A stretch of 64,000 nt of DNA from Candidatus Gracilibacteria bacterium (GTDB taxonomy: Bacteria; Patescibacteriota; Gracilibacteria; BD1-5; UBA6164). The notes beneath the pieces are model-generated. The model searched no databases. It had not been told where the DNA came from and was given only the letters and a program-made list of their open reading frames with translations. The position numbers and the translations under genes were made by a program. Location of the stretch: assembly GCA_010119145.1 (NCBI GenBank), contig JAACSU010000008.1:62001-126000 (forward strand), written 5' to 3'. Below are positions 1 to 11,500 of the stretch, one piece after another. Each line of letters begins with the position of its first letter. Within the stretch, counting starts at the first letter, position 1.

Positions 1-669
1 GTATGAAGCAAGCATATCTCATGAAAATTTGAATACATCTCCTGGACTCAGTACACCATTTGTACTAATAGTCATCTCCATAGCATCAAGATTTGTAAGA
101 TCAGCAACTCTAGTAGTCGTAACATCATACTTCACATTGAGAACTGGAGAGAAATTTGCATCTATAAGAAGAACGTTTACATCCTCTTCTCTTTCTTTTA
201 AATCCTCAACGCTCATATAACCAACATTTTTTTCGATTCTGATTTCGATTTCTAATTCTAGTTTATCTTGATCAATCTCAGTGATATACATGTCACTATT
301 AAGAATTTTTATTCCTGATGGAAGAGCTATATCAGCAGCAGTAACCTTACCAGCTTTCTTTTTAGAAATAGTAAGCCACTCTATACCGTTTTCTTTTTTA
401 TCAACCACTAAACCTTTAAGATTTAACATTATGTCTAAGACACTATCTCTAATCCCTGGAAGTGTTGAATACTCATGACTCACTCATTTAACCTTTATAC
501 CTGTAACCTTTGTTCCTGGAATTGATGAAAGTGCAACTCTTCGAAGAGAATTTGCAAGTGTAATTCCATACCCTCGTGGAAGAGGACTCATTGTAAATAT
601 TGCTTGATTTTCCTGCGCATTATTTTGAGTGATTTTTGGAACTCCGATCGTATTATGAAGAATATGCAT
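1..669 (-). CDS. rpoA: DNA-directed RNA polymerase subunit alpha (3' end outside window)
   Basis: Alpha subunit of RNA polymerase, which dimerises to start assembly of the core enzyme. About 223 N-terminal residues are visible and the frame runs off the window at base 1. The alpha N-terminal signature is clear: [25 protein letters not shown], with positions GYG, NSLRR and SSIPG diagnostic. It continues into the [21 protein letters not shown] segment. In-frame TGA codons at 484-486 and 19-21 encode glycine; under the standard code the gene would look split in two. It is the last visible gene of the S13-S11-S4-alpha operon, 51 bases after rpsD. The start is the ATG at 669; no Shine-Dalgarno sequence precedes it. 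Confidence 0.95.
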
Positions 670-720
670 ATATTTTTATATTTGAAAAATAAGATATGAT
701 GAAATGTGACAAGGAAGCTA

Positions 721-1344
721 TTATTTTGAATAAAATTCAACAATCTTTTGGATATCAATAACTTGGTCAAAATCTTCTTTTTCAGGAAGAGCTGTAACAG
801 TAATTTTTAAGTTTTTTACATCAACATCAATCCATTTAGCACTTGAGATTTTTCCTTTTCCTTCTTTTGCAAATTCTTCTAATTCTTCAAGAAGAGATTT
901 ATAAAGTGGAGATTCTTTTAATTTAGCTCTTAATTCAATAACATCACCAACCTTTAAAGAAATTGAAGGAATTGAAACCTTTACTCCGTTAAGAGTAAAA
1001 TGAGCGTGACCTACAAATTGTCGAGATTGCATTCTTGTTCGAGCAAAACCTGATCGGTATACAACGTTATCGAGTCTTAACTCTAATAATCGTAGCATTT
1101 TTTCTCAAGTTGTACCAACTGAATGAGATTTTTGAGCTTTTGTAAAATATGAGAAAAATTGTTTCTCAGAAAGTCCAAACATTCTTTTAGCAAGTTGTTT
1201 TTTTCGAAGTTGAGTTCCAAATTCAGAAGTTTTTCGAGATCGAAGTACACTTCTTTTCCCTTTATCTAAATCGTATTTCTCTGTTCCAAAAAGGTTTACC
1301 CCTTCTCTTCTACATAGTTTTTTCTTAGGTCCTGTATAGCGCAT
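721..1344 (-). CDS. rpsD: 30S ribosomal protein S4
   Basis: Primary 16S rRNA-binding protein of the small subunit, 207 residues, the usual family length. The N-terminal half (MRYTGPKKKLCRREGVNLF...) is followed by the S4 RNA-binding domain at about residues 90-150 (RLDNVVYRSGFARTRMQSRQ, then FVGHAHFTLNG). The TGA at 1105-1107 is a glycine just before EKMLRLLELRLDN. Only one of the cysteines of zinc-type S4 proteins is visible (KKLC), so this is probably a zinc-free form. It lies between rpsK and rpoA, the standard bacterial order. Confidence 0.96.
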
Positions 1345-1402
1345 TTTTACTTATTTTAAAATACTAATAAAATTTTGTTTTGTATATCAATGAAACTTGA
1401 AA

Positions 1403-1792
1403 TTACATTCTTCGAACTTTCTTTTTTCTGCATCCATTATGAGGAACTGGAGTAACATCAAAGATTGCTCTCAAATCTACTCATCCTGAGATAAGACCTC
1501 TAATAGCTTGTTCTCGACCGACACCAATTCATTTTATAAAAACATCAACTGTCTCTAAACCATGAAGTTGTTTTGCTTTTTGAACTGCTTGTTCTGAAGT
1601 CATTTGAGCAGCATATGGAGTAGACTCTCTTGCCCCTCTGAATCAAACAGATCCACCAGTTGCCCAAGAAAGTACATTTCCTTGTTCATCAGTTATACTA
1701 ACGATAGTATTGTTAAACGAAGCCATGATATGAGCTTGCCCAACTTGAACAATTTTTTTTGTTTTTTTAGATTTTTTAGTAGCAGTAGCCAT
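1403..1792 (-). CDS. rpsK: 30S ribosomal protein S11
   Basis: Small-subunit platform protein of 129 residues. Family motifs are present: [45 protein letters not shown] and the C-terminal [16 protein letters not shown]. The N-terminus is lysine-rich ([13 protein letters not shown]). TGA encodes glycines within it. It is followed by rpsD in the same operon. The ATG at 1792 is preceded by an A/T-rich leader with no purine-rich Shine-Dalgarno stretch. Confidence 0.96.
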
Positions 1793-1819
1793 AGATCTAT
1801 GATTGTATATAAATAAAAA

Positions 1820-2188
1820 CTATTTCTTCTTACCAGCGATTGCAACTGATTTTCCTTTTCTCGTTCGCGCATTTGTTTTCGTATTTTGACCTCGTACTGG
1901 AAGTCTCTTTTGATGTCGAACTCCTCTGTAAGATCTAATTTCCTGAAGTCTCTTAATATTTCAAGAAATAAGTCTTCTCAGATCTCATTCTACAATGTGT
2001 TCTTTAATAGCGTCACGAACAAGATCGAGTTCAGCTTCAGAAAGATCGTCGATTTTTCGAGTTCTTTCGATTTTTACTTGATCAAGTATAGTTTGAGCTT
2101 TTGTTCTTCCAATACCGTATATATAGGTAAGGGCAATTTCTGCATGTTTTCCACTTGGGAGTATAACACCGGCAATTCTAGCAGCCAT
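1820..2188 (-). CDS. rpsM: 30S ribosomal protein S13
   Basis: Small-subunit head protein of 122 residues that contacts 16S rRNA and the P-site tRNA. It starts [20 protein letters not shown], has the helix-two-turn-helix [14 protein letters not shown], and ends in the basic tail [20 protein letters not shown] followed by a KGKS...GKKK terminus. The TGA at 1985-1987 encodes the glycine in front of [21 protein letters not shown]. Gene order rpmJ-rpsM-rpsK-rpsD is conserved. Confidence 0.96.
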
Positions 2189-2217
2189 AGTTCTTTAATA
2201 GATATATAAATAAAATA

Positions 2218-2346
2218 TTAACCTTGTCTTTGTTTATGTTTTGGGTCAGTTGAACATATAACTCGTACACACTTTCTTCATTGAAATCTTCGAAGTACGA
2301 TTTTACAGTTTTGACAGATTTTTTTCGCAGATGGTCTTACTTTCAT
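2218..2346 (-). CDS. rpmJ: 50S ribosomal protein L36
   Basis: Small large-subunit protein of 42 residues, reading MKVRPSAKKICQNCKIVLRR then FQGRKCVRVICSTDPKHKQR. The zinc-binding residues are visible (C-x2-C near residues 11 and 14, then C and H later). The glycine of FQGRK is a TGA codon, so a standard-code annotation would lose this gene. It lies between infA and rpsM, as in many bacteria. Confidence 0.93.
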
Positions 2347-2377
2347 ACAATTTATAATAAATAATAATTATTTTGGT

Positions 2378-2602
2378 TTATTTTCGATACGTGATTCTTC
2401 ATTTTCATGGGTCGTATGGACTGAGCTCTATAGTAACCTTATCTCATTCGATAAGCTTAATAAAATTCTTTCGCATATTTCCGCTGAGATGTCAACGCAC
2501 AATCCCTCATCATAAATCCTCTGGTAATTGAACTTCAAAAACCAGGCCGGGTAGAGATTGGATTATTGTACCTTCTACCTCTATTTTATCTTCTTTTGAC
2601 AT
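2378..2602 (-). CDS. infA: translation initiation factor IF-1
   Basis: 74-residue OB-fold initiation factor that occupies the 30S A site. It reads MSKEDKIEVEGTIIQSLPG, then FEVQL, GHLSGNMRKNFIKLIEGD and the C-terminal KVTIELSPYDPGKGRITYR: the complete IF-1 pattern. Six glycines are TGA codons, so under the standard code only fragments would appear. It heads the rpmJ-rpsM-rpsK-rpsD-rpoA run. The ATG at 2602 gives the expected N-terminus. Confidence 0.95.
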
Positions 2603-2676
2603 ATATTTAGTTATCTCACTTTAGATTAAAAGCTCGTGGATTCTATATAAAATTTAATATTTAGCAAATGTTTTTT

Positions 2677-3099
2677 TTAGTTTTTTCACTCATTCTTGTT
2701 CTCTTCTATTCTACTCTCTATAATTTGTTTAACTTCTTCGTGAATACTAGGGTATTTCCGCAAGAGTTCTTGCATAGAGAAGTGTAACATAACAATTAAG
2801 TCAGTATTCTCAAGGGCAATAACACTTGCATTACGATTCGGTGGTTTTCCAAAGAATGCCATCTCTCCAACAAGGTCTCATTTTTGAGAATATGCAATTT
2901 GCCTCAAGACTCATTCATCATTTTTTTTATAAATCCCAACTCCACCAGAAACAATAATGTACAAAGCCTGTGGTTCTTCTCACTCTTGAAAAAGTACATC
3001 TCCCTTAGAAATAGATTGTAATTGACAGAAGTCTGACAAGTTATCCTGTTCTATTTGTGGAAGACTTGAAAAAAGGTCTATATTTTGAAACAGATTCAT
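2677..3099 (-). CDS. cyclic nucleotide-binding domain protein
   Basis: 140-residue stand-alone CNMP-binding domain. It begins MNLFQNIDLFSSLPQIEQDN, has the beta-roll ISKGDVLFQEGEEPQALYII and the phosphate-binding cassette GDLVGEMAFFGKPPNRNASV (GE, then R-N-A) around residues 75-95, then a C-terminal helix. There is no DNA-binding helix-turn-helix and no transmembrane segment, so it is not a CRP-type regulator; it may be a small sensor that acts with a partner. Its start is 1 base before the infB stop region, so it is probably co-transcribed with infB. Confidence 0.85.
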
Positions 3100-3100
3100 A

Positions 3101-5584
3101 TTATTTTTCTATTACTATTTTATAAACTTCTAAGACATCCTTTTCTTCTACGTTAATAGTTCCTTTGATTTTGAGCCCACATTCAGTTGGCCCTTCAAGT
3201 TTATGAACCTCCTCAACTCAAGCTTTAAGAGAATCAATAGTTCATTTTCAAACTACTTTATCTCATCGAATGACTCTTACCTGTGCTTTGTTCTGTATAG
3301 AGCTTCATTCTTCTGTGAGAATAGCTCCGACAATGATGAATTTTTTAGAAGTGTAGAATATAGCTCAAACTTTTGCCATACATAGAGTTACTTCAACCTC
3401 TTTAGGATCTAACATACCACTTACAATTTTCTCTATTCTGTCTGTGATATGGTATATAATTTTACTATTTATATATTCAACACCTGATTTTTCTAAAGTA
3501 GAGCGAGCATTTACTCAAACTGCAACTCCAAATCAAATAAGGATAGCTGAACTTCAACCACACATAAGTACATCTCCTTCAGTAATATTCCCTACTCATG
3601 AGTGAATAATTGACACACTTGTTTCTGGAGTAGAGAGTTTTTCAAGAGCATTTCTTATTGCCTCTAAACTTCAATTAGTGTCAGATTTGAGAACAATTTT
3701 CAAATGCTTGAGATTCCCAGCCTTGATTCTTGTCATAAGAATATCAAGTTGCGATGTTTTCAGCATCTTTTTGTTTGATAAGAATTCTTGGTATTCCACA
3801 GACTTTTGTCTTGCAACATCGATTCCAGAAACTACTTGAAGAATATCTCACCCATTTGCTACCTTATCAAGTCCGACTACAAGAACTGGCATACCTGGAG
3901 TTGCGAGTTTTACTCATTTTCCTGTATAATCTTTTAGAACTTTTACTTTCCCATATGAAGCTCAACATACAATTGCACTTCATTTTTCTATAGTTCCCGT
4001 ATTTACAAGTACTGTAGCAACTGGTCCTAATTGCATATCAAGATATGATTCTATAATCGTAGCTATACCATTTCTATCTGGATTTGCCTTAAGTTCTAAG
4101 ATGTCAGCTGACAAGAGAATAATTTCAAGCAAATCATCAATACCAAACCCTGTTTGAGCTGAAACAGGAACCATAGGAGTGTCTCCACCCCAATCTTCTG
4201 GAGTCAAACCTCTTTCTGCGAGCTGTCCTTTTACAAAGTCAGGATTTGCCCCCTCTTTATCCATTTTATTAATAGCGACGATTACTGGTATTCCAGCTTC
4301 TTTCGCGTGAGAGATTGATTCGATTGTCTGAGGTTTTACTCACTCATCTGCAGCGACTACGAGAATTGCAATATCCGTAGATTTCGCTCATCTTGAACGC
4401 ATTATAGTAAACGCTTCATGACCTGGAGTATCGAGGAATGTAATTTTTCTATCATTATATTCAGCTTGATATGCTCCAATACTTTGAGTAATACCACCAG
4501 CTTCACCTGAAGCTACTTTTGCATTTCGAATATAATCAAGAAGTGACGTCTTCCCGTGATCGACATGCCCCATTATGGAAACAACTGGAGCTCTTTCTAT
4601 AAGTTTAGAAGCGTCGTCTTCTGCAAGAAAATCTTTAATATTTCAACTTGCAAGTTCATCAATTGCAACTCAACTTGACGCTTCTTTTTCAAGCTTCACA
4701 TCAAATGATTCTGAAATAAGTGTCGCAGTATCAAAATCTATTTGAGAATTAATTGTCATCATCATACCATTTTTCATAAACTCAGCAATAAGCCCTGAAA
4801 GTGGAACTCCAATTTTTTCTGAAAACTCTTTGAGTGATAAAAACTCTGGAAGAATTACTGTTTCACCAGTTCTTGCTGTAAGTGTTTGAGAAATATCTTC
4901 TATATTTTTTTGTTCTTTTTTCTTTGTTTTGAGCTTATTTGAACGTGTAAATTGTGAATCATCAACATCTATTTTATTCCTGTATCTTCCTCATTTGTTA
5001 TTTCCATAGAATTTTGATTTTTTTCATCCTCTAGTATCTTCTTGATTTGATTGAGATTTAAATCCAGGTTTCGCATTCGCATTAGAAAAACCAGGTTTAA
5101 ATTTTGTTCCAGAAGAGTTAGTATCTCACGATGAATCAGTCCTACTAGATGATGCGTTATTTTGTTGAGCACTATTTTGATGTGGGTTATTCTGAGTTCT
5201 ATTTCAAGAATTTCAAGATGATCCTCGTGTTTGAGTTTTTGGTTTTTCCTCACTTCATCGAGAAACTATAGTAAGTCTTGATTTTTTATTTGAATCAAGT
5301 GCATCATTAAGAGTTTGTGGTCATTGTGACACCTTAGGTTTTTGCTCGCTCTTAATAGGAGCCTCTTTTCGAGTCTCTTGTGTTTGAGGAGGCATCACTT
5401 TCTTGATTTCTTCTTTCGGGGGATTTACTGGAGTAGTTTCTTTGACCTCTTCAACTTGAACTGCTTTCTTAGCCTTAACTTTAATTTTCTTTTTAATGAT
5501 TGGTTTATTTGAAGCAGAATTTCAATTTCATGATTGTGGGTCAGAAGAAATACTCGAATAATAGTCGTCTATATTTTGAGCCAT
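3101..5584 (-). CDS. infB: translation initiation factor IF-2
   Basis: 827-residue GTPase that places initiator tRNA on the ribosome. The first ~240 residues are a low-complexity Lys/Pro/Asn/Ser region, then an IF2_N-like helical segment. The G domain follows: G1 [13 protein letters not shown] (residue ~338), G3 DTPGHEAF, G4 NKMD and G5 SAQTG. Domains II-IV run to the end ([17 protein letters not shown] near the C-terminus). Many TGA glycines lie throughout. The start at 5584 is read from [11 protein letters not shown], and a good promoter lies about 45-75 bases upstream. It overlaps nothing, and the CNMP gene follows within 2 bases. Confidence 0.95.
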
Positions 5585-5629
5585 AGGTATTTGAATGTAT
5601 GAATCGGAAGTAATAAATTGATAGAGCGA

Positions 5630-5657
5630 ATATTAAGCCTTTTTAATGTATTGTCAA
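5630..5657 (-). promoter_or_regulatory. sigma70-type promoter of infB
   Basis: On the minus strand, TTGACA (plus 5652-5657), a 16-base spacer, then TAATAT (plus 5630-5635). It is correctly placed about 45 bases upstream of the infB start. It probably also serves the CNMP gene and perhaps the infA-rpoA run. Confidence 0.65.
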
Positions 5658-5734
5658 AATAAATATTAAAACTTGTAAAAAGACTGATTTTTAGTAGGCT
5701 TTTATACAATTTACTCTTTAATGTGTAAAAAATC

Positions 5735-6226
5735 ATGTGAGATACAGATATTGAGAATATTGTTCTGACATTTTTTGAAAAATTGTGAATTGCAATTATA
5801 TCAGTGTCTGTTGACCTAGAAACTGAAAATATTTACAATATCAGACTTGAAACTGATGATTCTCATCTAGTAATTTGACCACACTGAAAAAACCTTGAGA
5901 CACTTACACATATTCTCAGACTCATAATCGCCAAGAGGTGTACATGATATATAACATTACACTTAGAAGTGAATGACTACATACAAAAAAAAGAACAAAA
6001 ACTCCTTGATTTTATCCAATCAAAAATAGATATAGTTCTTAATACTTGAAATGAAGTGATTCTTCCGTATCTTTCATCATATGAGAGAAAAAAAATTCAT
6101 ACTTATATACATGAAAACGCTGCAGCTATAGCAAGTCATAGTGAGTGAGAATGAGAGAACAGAAGAATGCACCTAACCAAACAAGATATCAAACTCACCA
6201 TAGATATTGACGGTGACGATATATAA
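5735..6226 (+). CDS. khpB: KhpB/Jag-type RNA-binding protein (KH-R3H)
   Basis: 163-residue protein with a KH-like segment (IGPHGKNLETLTHILRLIIA, residues ~50-70) and a C-terminal R3H domain. The R3H signature is visible as LPYLSSYERKKIHTYI then SHSEGEGENRRMHLTK. The family (Jag/KhpB/SpoIIIJ-associated) binds RNA and affects cell envelope synthesis; usually it sits next to yidC, but here it is divergent from infB while yidC is 10 kb away. Translation starts at ATG 5735 (MGDTDIENIVLTFFEK). The Jag_N domain is absent, so this is a short form. Confidence 0.85.
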
Positions 6227-6241
6227 AAAAAATAAAAAAAT

Positions 6242-7390
6242 ATGCTTAAATCTATGAAAACATGGGTCATTGTTCTATGAATTATGGTAATTGGATACTG
6301 ATTTCATTACGTTAATACTTTGAATTATATGAAGGAAAAACAAATTCAGTCATTGTACGTCAATCACCCGGAAATGCTTCCAACCTCAGAAGCAGCAGAA
6401 GCTTCGAGTTTTGGATTTAGAAATGTTATTGCTGATTTATATTGGTTGCAAGCTATTCAATATATAGGCTCAAATGCTATTGATGGTGAATACAAAAAAT
6501 ATCTATGAGCCATGATGCAAATTATTACAGATCTCAATCCATATTTTGAAAGCCCATATGTGATAGGTGAACTCCTGCTTCCATCTAACGATGGAGTTGG
6601 ATGAAAATTTTCAGAATCAAAAAATCAAGACAATATATTGCAGTGAGAAGCTCTTGGACTCAAAGGGGTTAAAAATTTTTGTGATTCTGATAAAATAGAT
6701 CTCATTTTTAAGGAAAATGACCTAGAAAAAATACAAAACGATCCTCAATTTAAAAATCCTTGTAAAAGTTATAAAATACCCTACTACCTTGCCTATATAT
6801 ATTATTTTTATATGCAAGATGGTACAACCTCTTCCCAATATTATAAAGTCGTAGCAGCACAAGAAGATGCTCCATCGTGAGCAAAGGTTCTCGCAGCTAT
6901 TATGCAATGAAAGGGATGAGAACGAGAAAAATCTATTTTTATGTTTCTTTCACTTGCTAAAAGTTTATGAAGCAGTGAAGATTCCTGTACATTTATGACG
7001 CAGAAAATAAATGATGCCTATAATTATATCACTCAAGAAAATCTTCCAATAAGTGCAGAAATGGTAGCAGCAATAGAAGCTGATAGTAAGTTAGTTCTGC
7101 CAGTACTTACAGAAGAAAATGAAAATGATATTCTTGACGATACTCAATGTACGAACTACCTTGTAAAAGCAATTCGAGAAATAAACCTCCTCTATATAGA
7201 ACAAGCCGACGCACAATATGTAAAAGATAATCCAGAGGAAGAATCAGCACAAAGAACTCAAAAATTATTCGATGAAAAATACATACAATTCATACCAACT
7301 GATTATCAGCAATATAGTGATGCTGATTATGGAATCATCTATAAATATAATGATGAGATAGGCAGATTTGATTATGAAATGTGATACTAA
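6242..7390 (+). CDS. membrane-anchored conserved protein, function unknown
   Basis: 382-residue protein with an N-terminal membrane anchor or signal (MLKSMKTWVIVLGIMVIGYG) followed by a soluble, mostly helical region outside the membrane. The segment SSFGFRNVIADLYWLQAIQY resembles a motif found in TPR-containing envelope proteins of several phyla (from memory, not searched). The last part (NDAYNYITQ..., ADAQYVKDNPEEE...) is acidic and helical. It starts 15 bases after khpB, so the two are probably co-transcribed, and ends at a terminator shared with trpS. I do not know its function. Confidence 0.8.
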
Positions 7391-7418
7391 AAAATAAGCC
7401 TGAATGGCTTATTTTTTT
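7388..7418. terminator. bidirectional terminator between converging genes
   Basis: Hairpin with arms AAATAAGCC (7392-7400) and GGCTTATTT (7406-7414), loop TGAAT, A-run on one side and T-run on the other. It serves both the plus-strand operon ending at 7390 and trpS on the minus strand, whose stop lies in the T-run. Confidence 0.8.
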
Positions 7419-8385
7419 AACTCAGTCAGACAATTTTTTTCAATTCATGATATTTATCTCAGTGTAGCTGGTTTGCTCGCTTATTTCCAATATCAAGTTT
7501 CGCTTGAACGAGTGCAAAGTTATCCATATATTGTGTATATTTAAGTCTCGCATCATGAAAATACTCTCATAGTATTTCCAAGAGTTCCAGCTTAGCGTGT
7601 CCATATCCATATCAACCTGCAAGGTATTTTTGGCGAATAGTTTCTACTCTCTGACTATTAGCAAAAAACTGTATTAAGGCAAATACGTTACAAGTATCTG
7701 GATCCTTGATGTCATCAAGTCATTTATCATCTGTGACGATTGACATTACTCTTTTTTTGAGAGTTTTCTCGTCGTCAAATACACCTATGAAGTTGTCATA
7801 ACTTTTACTCATTTTTCGGCCATCTAATCCAGGAATAAGTGCAACATCATCTTGTATATATGCATCAGGAAGTTTAAAAAACTCTGTATCATAGGTTCTA
7901 TTGAAATTTCAAGCGATATCTCTCGTAAATTCAAGATGTTGTTGCTGATCACGTCCAACTGGAACAAGATCAACATCATAACCAATTATATCTGCTGCCA
8001 TTAAAATAGGATAGTTAAACACTGCCATATTGATATCTGAATTTTTCGTTTGGCTATCTTTGAAACTATGAGCTCGAAGCATTAAACTATATGGAGTAAC
8101 ACTTGATATAATCCATGAAATATCGTTTATGTATTGCATCTCAGACTGCTCAAATACTGTAAATGGAGCATCATCTGGCATGAGAGCAAAGAGCTCACAG
8201 GCAAGTCTCTTTTTGTTAGCACTGAGCTTCTTTGCATCATGAACTGACGTAAGAGAATGAAAATCTGGTAAAAATAAAAATGCCTCATGTCATCTCGCTT
8301 GATTCATAAATGGTCGAAACATACCAAGATAATTTCAAAGATGCATCCCATCTCCAGTTGGTTTTACTCATGTCAGTACTCTCAT
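7417..8385 (-). CDS. trpS: tryptophanyl-tRNA synthetase
   Basis: 322-residue class I aminoacyl-tRNA synthetase that charges tRNA-Trp. The HIGH-type motif is GDGMHLGNYLG near residue 11, the KMSKS motif is DGRKMSKSYDNF (~residue 195), and VPVGRDQQQHLEFTRDIA is the family's tryptophan-pocket region. It ends KYHELKKIVGLS, as expected. The start is the ATG at 8385 (MRVLTGVKPTG). The gene is single and converges with the 6242-7390 gene. Note that UGA is glycine here, not tryptophan: the tRNA-Trp must read only UGG. Confidence 0.95.
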
Positions 8386-8415
8386 AGTTTCTAATTTATA
8401 GTATGTATTAAGCGT

Positions 8416-8442
8416 ATTATACTGAAAGTCCTTGTTTTTCAA
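8416..8442 (-). promoter_or_regulatory. probable trpS promoter
   Basis: On the minus strand, TTGAAA (plus 8437-8442) and a perfect TATAAT (plus 8416-8421), 31 bases before the trpS start. The spacer is only 15 bases, shorter than the 16-17 seen at other promoters here, so the -35 assignment is less sure than the -10. Confidence 0.45.
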
Positions 8443-8460
8443 GCCCAGAGTCAAAAGCAA

Positions 8461-8492
8461 AAAAACAACACTCATAAATGAGTGTTGTTTTT
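8461..8492. terminator. terminator of the 8506-12957 surface-protein gene
   Basis: Strong hairpin AAAACAACACTCA / TGAGTGTTGTTTT with a short loop, flanked by A and T runs. It lies 14 bases beyond the stop codon at 8506-8508 on the minus strand. Confidence 0.8.
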
Positions 8493-8505
8493 ATTTCAAA
8501 AATAA

Positions 8506-11500
8506 CTATTTCGCTACTTTTGTCGTATTAAGATATTCTCAGATAAACTGACTCACAAGAGGAGCTGGTTTATGAAATATTCTAGAACCAAAACTAACGA
8601 TAGTACCAACTGATAGTAATTTACTATCTTTACTAGAAACATAGTATCTACTTTCAACGAGTTGACTAATATCTCCGTAAAGAGATCCGTTTACAACTAG
8701 CTGTTTATTTGTATCTTTAGAAGAAATAATATTTCATCCTTTCCCATTAACTGGAATTGCAATATATGTACCATCTATATGGTTTACATCAGCATTAATA
8801 ATAATATTTCATCCTTTTACAACAAATGCTATATTTTCATTGACATCTTTGATGTCTTTATTAATAGTAAGATTTCCACCTTCTACAATATACGTAGTAG
8901 CTTCAGTGAGCCCTGCTATTTTAGAATAATCTTGACTCGAAAGAGTATAATTACCATTTGCTTTTACAATATATACATTTTCTAAACCATTGTAAGTTTT
9001 AAAGGTCGTATTAGTCGTAGTAGTTTTGATAGTATCTTTTGTTGTCGTAACATTTTTATTATCATCTTTTGAATTTCAAACAGCTCCAACATTGGTAACA
9101 TCATCTGCATAACTTGAGATTCAAGAATCACTCACTGAAGTCCCAACGAAGTTTTTATTATCATCATATCCAGAAACTCATTCTGTTACTTTTTTAATAT
9201 CAGCTGTCGTAGTATCTTTTACATAAGAAGTTCCTCATCCAATCGTAGTGACTGCTGGTTTAGCAACTCGAACATTTAACTTCCCTGCGAAGTAAGCACT
9301 GTAGTAATCGATAGGTCCTTTTTTGACTGTAGTTGAAATAACGTTTGCTCCATAACTGCTTCCTGCAGGTATTCCAGCTTTATTAGCTGTAAATACTGGG
9401 TAGAGTGCAGCATTTTCACTTGAAGGAGGGTTTGGGTATCTACCTTGTACTACGTAACCATTTCCTTTTTTAACTAGATAAATAGTTTCATATGCATAAA
9501 TGATTTTATTTTCAAGTGAAGCACAGAACTCTCCATCAGTAAGAGAAGTACCACTTAGTTTTTTTGAACAAAGTTGATCAAATGATAAATCATAATCTGA
9601 ATTATTCTTGAGGTATGGTATTTCTCATTTAGAAAACATTGGATTTTGAGTATGCCCAACTATGATATCTCATTTTGGACCAAATATAAGTTCTCCTCCA
9701 TTTGGAGTTGTCATAACACAACCGTTAGGATTTCCACATACAGGATCTCAAGTTGGAGTAGTAGTTCCTCCACCGTTTGAACCACCACCACCTCCACCTC
9801 CTGGAATGGTACATTGATTCGCTGTTCCTGGTTTTCTACAACTTCCCCAGTTTCCGTAAGGGTCTCCGACTGTTCCACTTCGACCATAGTCACATTGTTC
9901 TCCTCTATCAACTTGTACTACTCCGTCTCCACAAATAGGATTTTCTTGAATAGTACATTGATTTGTAGTTACAAAGTCAGAAGAAATAGATGTACTAGTA
10001 CTACTTGATCTTGATCTTCCACCATAACATACTGGTGTAGCGTCATCAGCACAAGTAAATGTAGCTTTCGTTCTTCCACTTGATTCTCAAGTTGCTATAG
10101 CTGTTTTAGCAGCGAGGTATTTTAAACTTCCATCTTCATTGGTACCACATTGAAGTACAAACTTTTCTGTAGAATAATTTCAGAAACATGTCACTTCATT
10201 TCCACTTTTTGTAATTTGATTACAACTTGGATTTTGTCATCCACCACCTCAACCGTTTGTCACAGAAAGAGATTGTTCACATTTTGGAACTGTAGTAGTT
10301 TGCCCATTAATGAGACAACTTGCTGTATAATTTCAAACGGTATTGAGTGTAACATTTCCAGAAGCATTATTAATAGTATTAACAACACTTCAGTTTCTAT
10401 CTTTTACAACTATTTTATAGGTTGAAACATTTGTCCCACTACAATTAAGTGTAGTAGTAAGAGAGTTTCTTCCACTATTTGGAGTAGCTGTAAATGTATC
10501 ACAACTCAAATTAACTTCAACTTCCACACATCATTCAGGTGTTCCGACTTCTTTGTCATCATCACATACTGGTGGAGGAGTTGGGTTACAATCTATATTT
10601 GTTCCTTCACATACTACTGCGAGATTTCGTACTTTGCCATTCGCTTTATCTGTAATAGTAAATGAAATATTTAATGAAACACTACCTTTTGCAGGTATAT
10701 TTATAAGACTCTTGTATTCTGCGATTTTTCCATCACTTGAAAGAATCCAATCTGTTGAAGGTACCAGTTTTAATCCTCCATTTGAAGCATCAAAGAATTG
10801 ATCCTCTACTTTAAAGTTCTTTGCAACAACATTACTTGTATTGAAAACTTTTATAACATAGTTTACTCTATCTCAGACTTTCACATCAGCAGATTGACCT
10901 GCCTTGAGTGACTTAATAAGGTATACATCAGGTTGAACTTCAACTTCCACACATCATTCAGGTGTTCCAACTTCTTTATCATCATCACATACTGGTGGAG
11001 GAGTTGGGTTACAATCTGTATTTGTTCCTTCACATACTACTGCGAGGTTTCGTACTTTACCATTAGCTTTATCTGTAATAGTAAATGAAATATTTAGTGA
11101 AACACTACCTTTTGCAGGTATATTTATAAGATTCTTGTATTCTGCGATACCATTAGTCACTATCCAATCACTTGATGGAACAATAGCTAGAGCTCAATTA
11201 GAAGCTATAGTAAAATGGTCTTCTACTTTATAATTTTTAGCTTCAACAGAGCTATCATTAAATATTTTAATGACATAGTTTACTCTCTCTCAAACTTTCA
11301 CGTCAGCTGACTGACTTGCTTTAAGTGATTTAACAAGATATACATTAGGTTTATCTTGATTAATTTTAATAACCGCTATATCGTGGTCATCTTCATCACC
11401 ACCAGCATTACATCCATTTCAAATGTCATCATCAATAAGCCCATCATTTTCTTTTTCACCAGTTTGATTTCCATTTATACTATCTGGAGTACTATCACAG

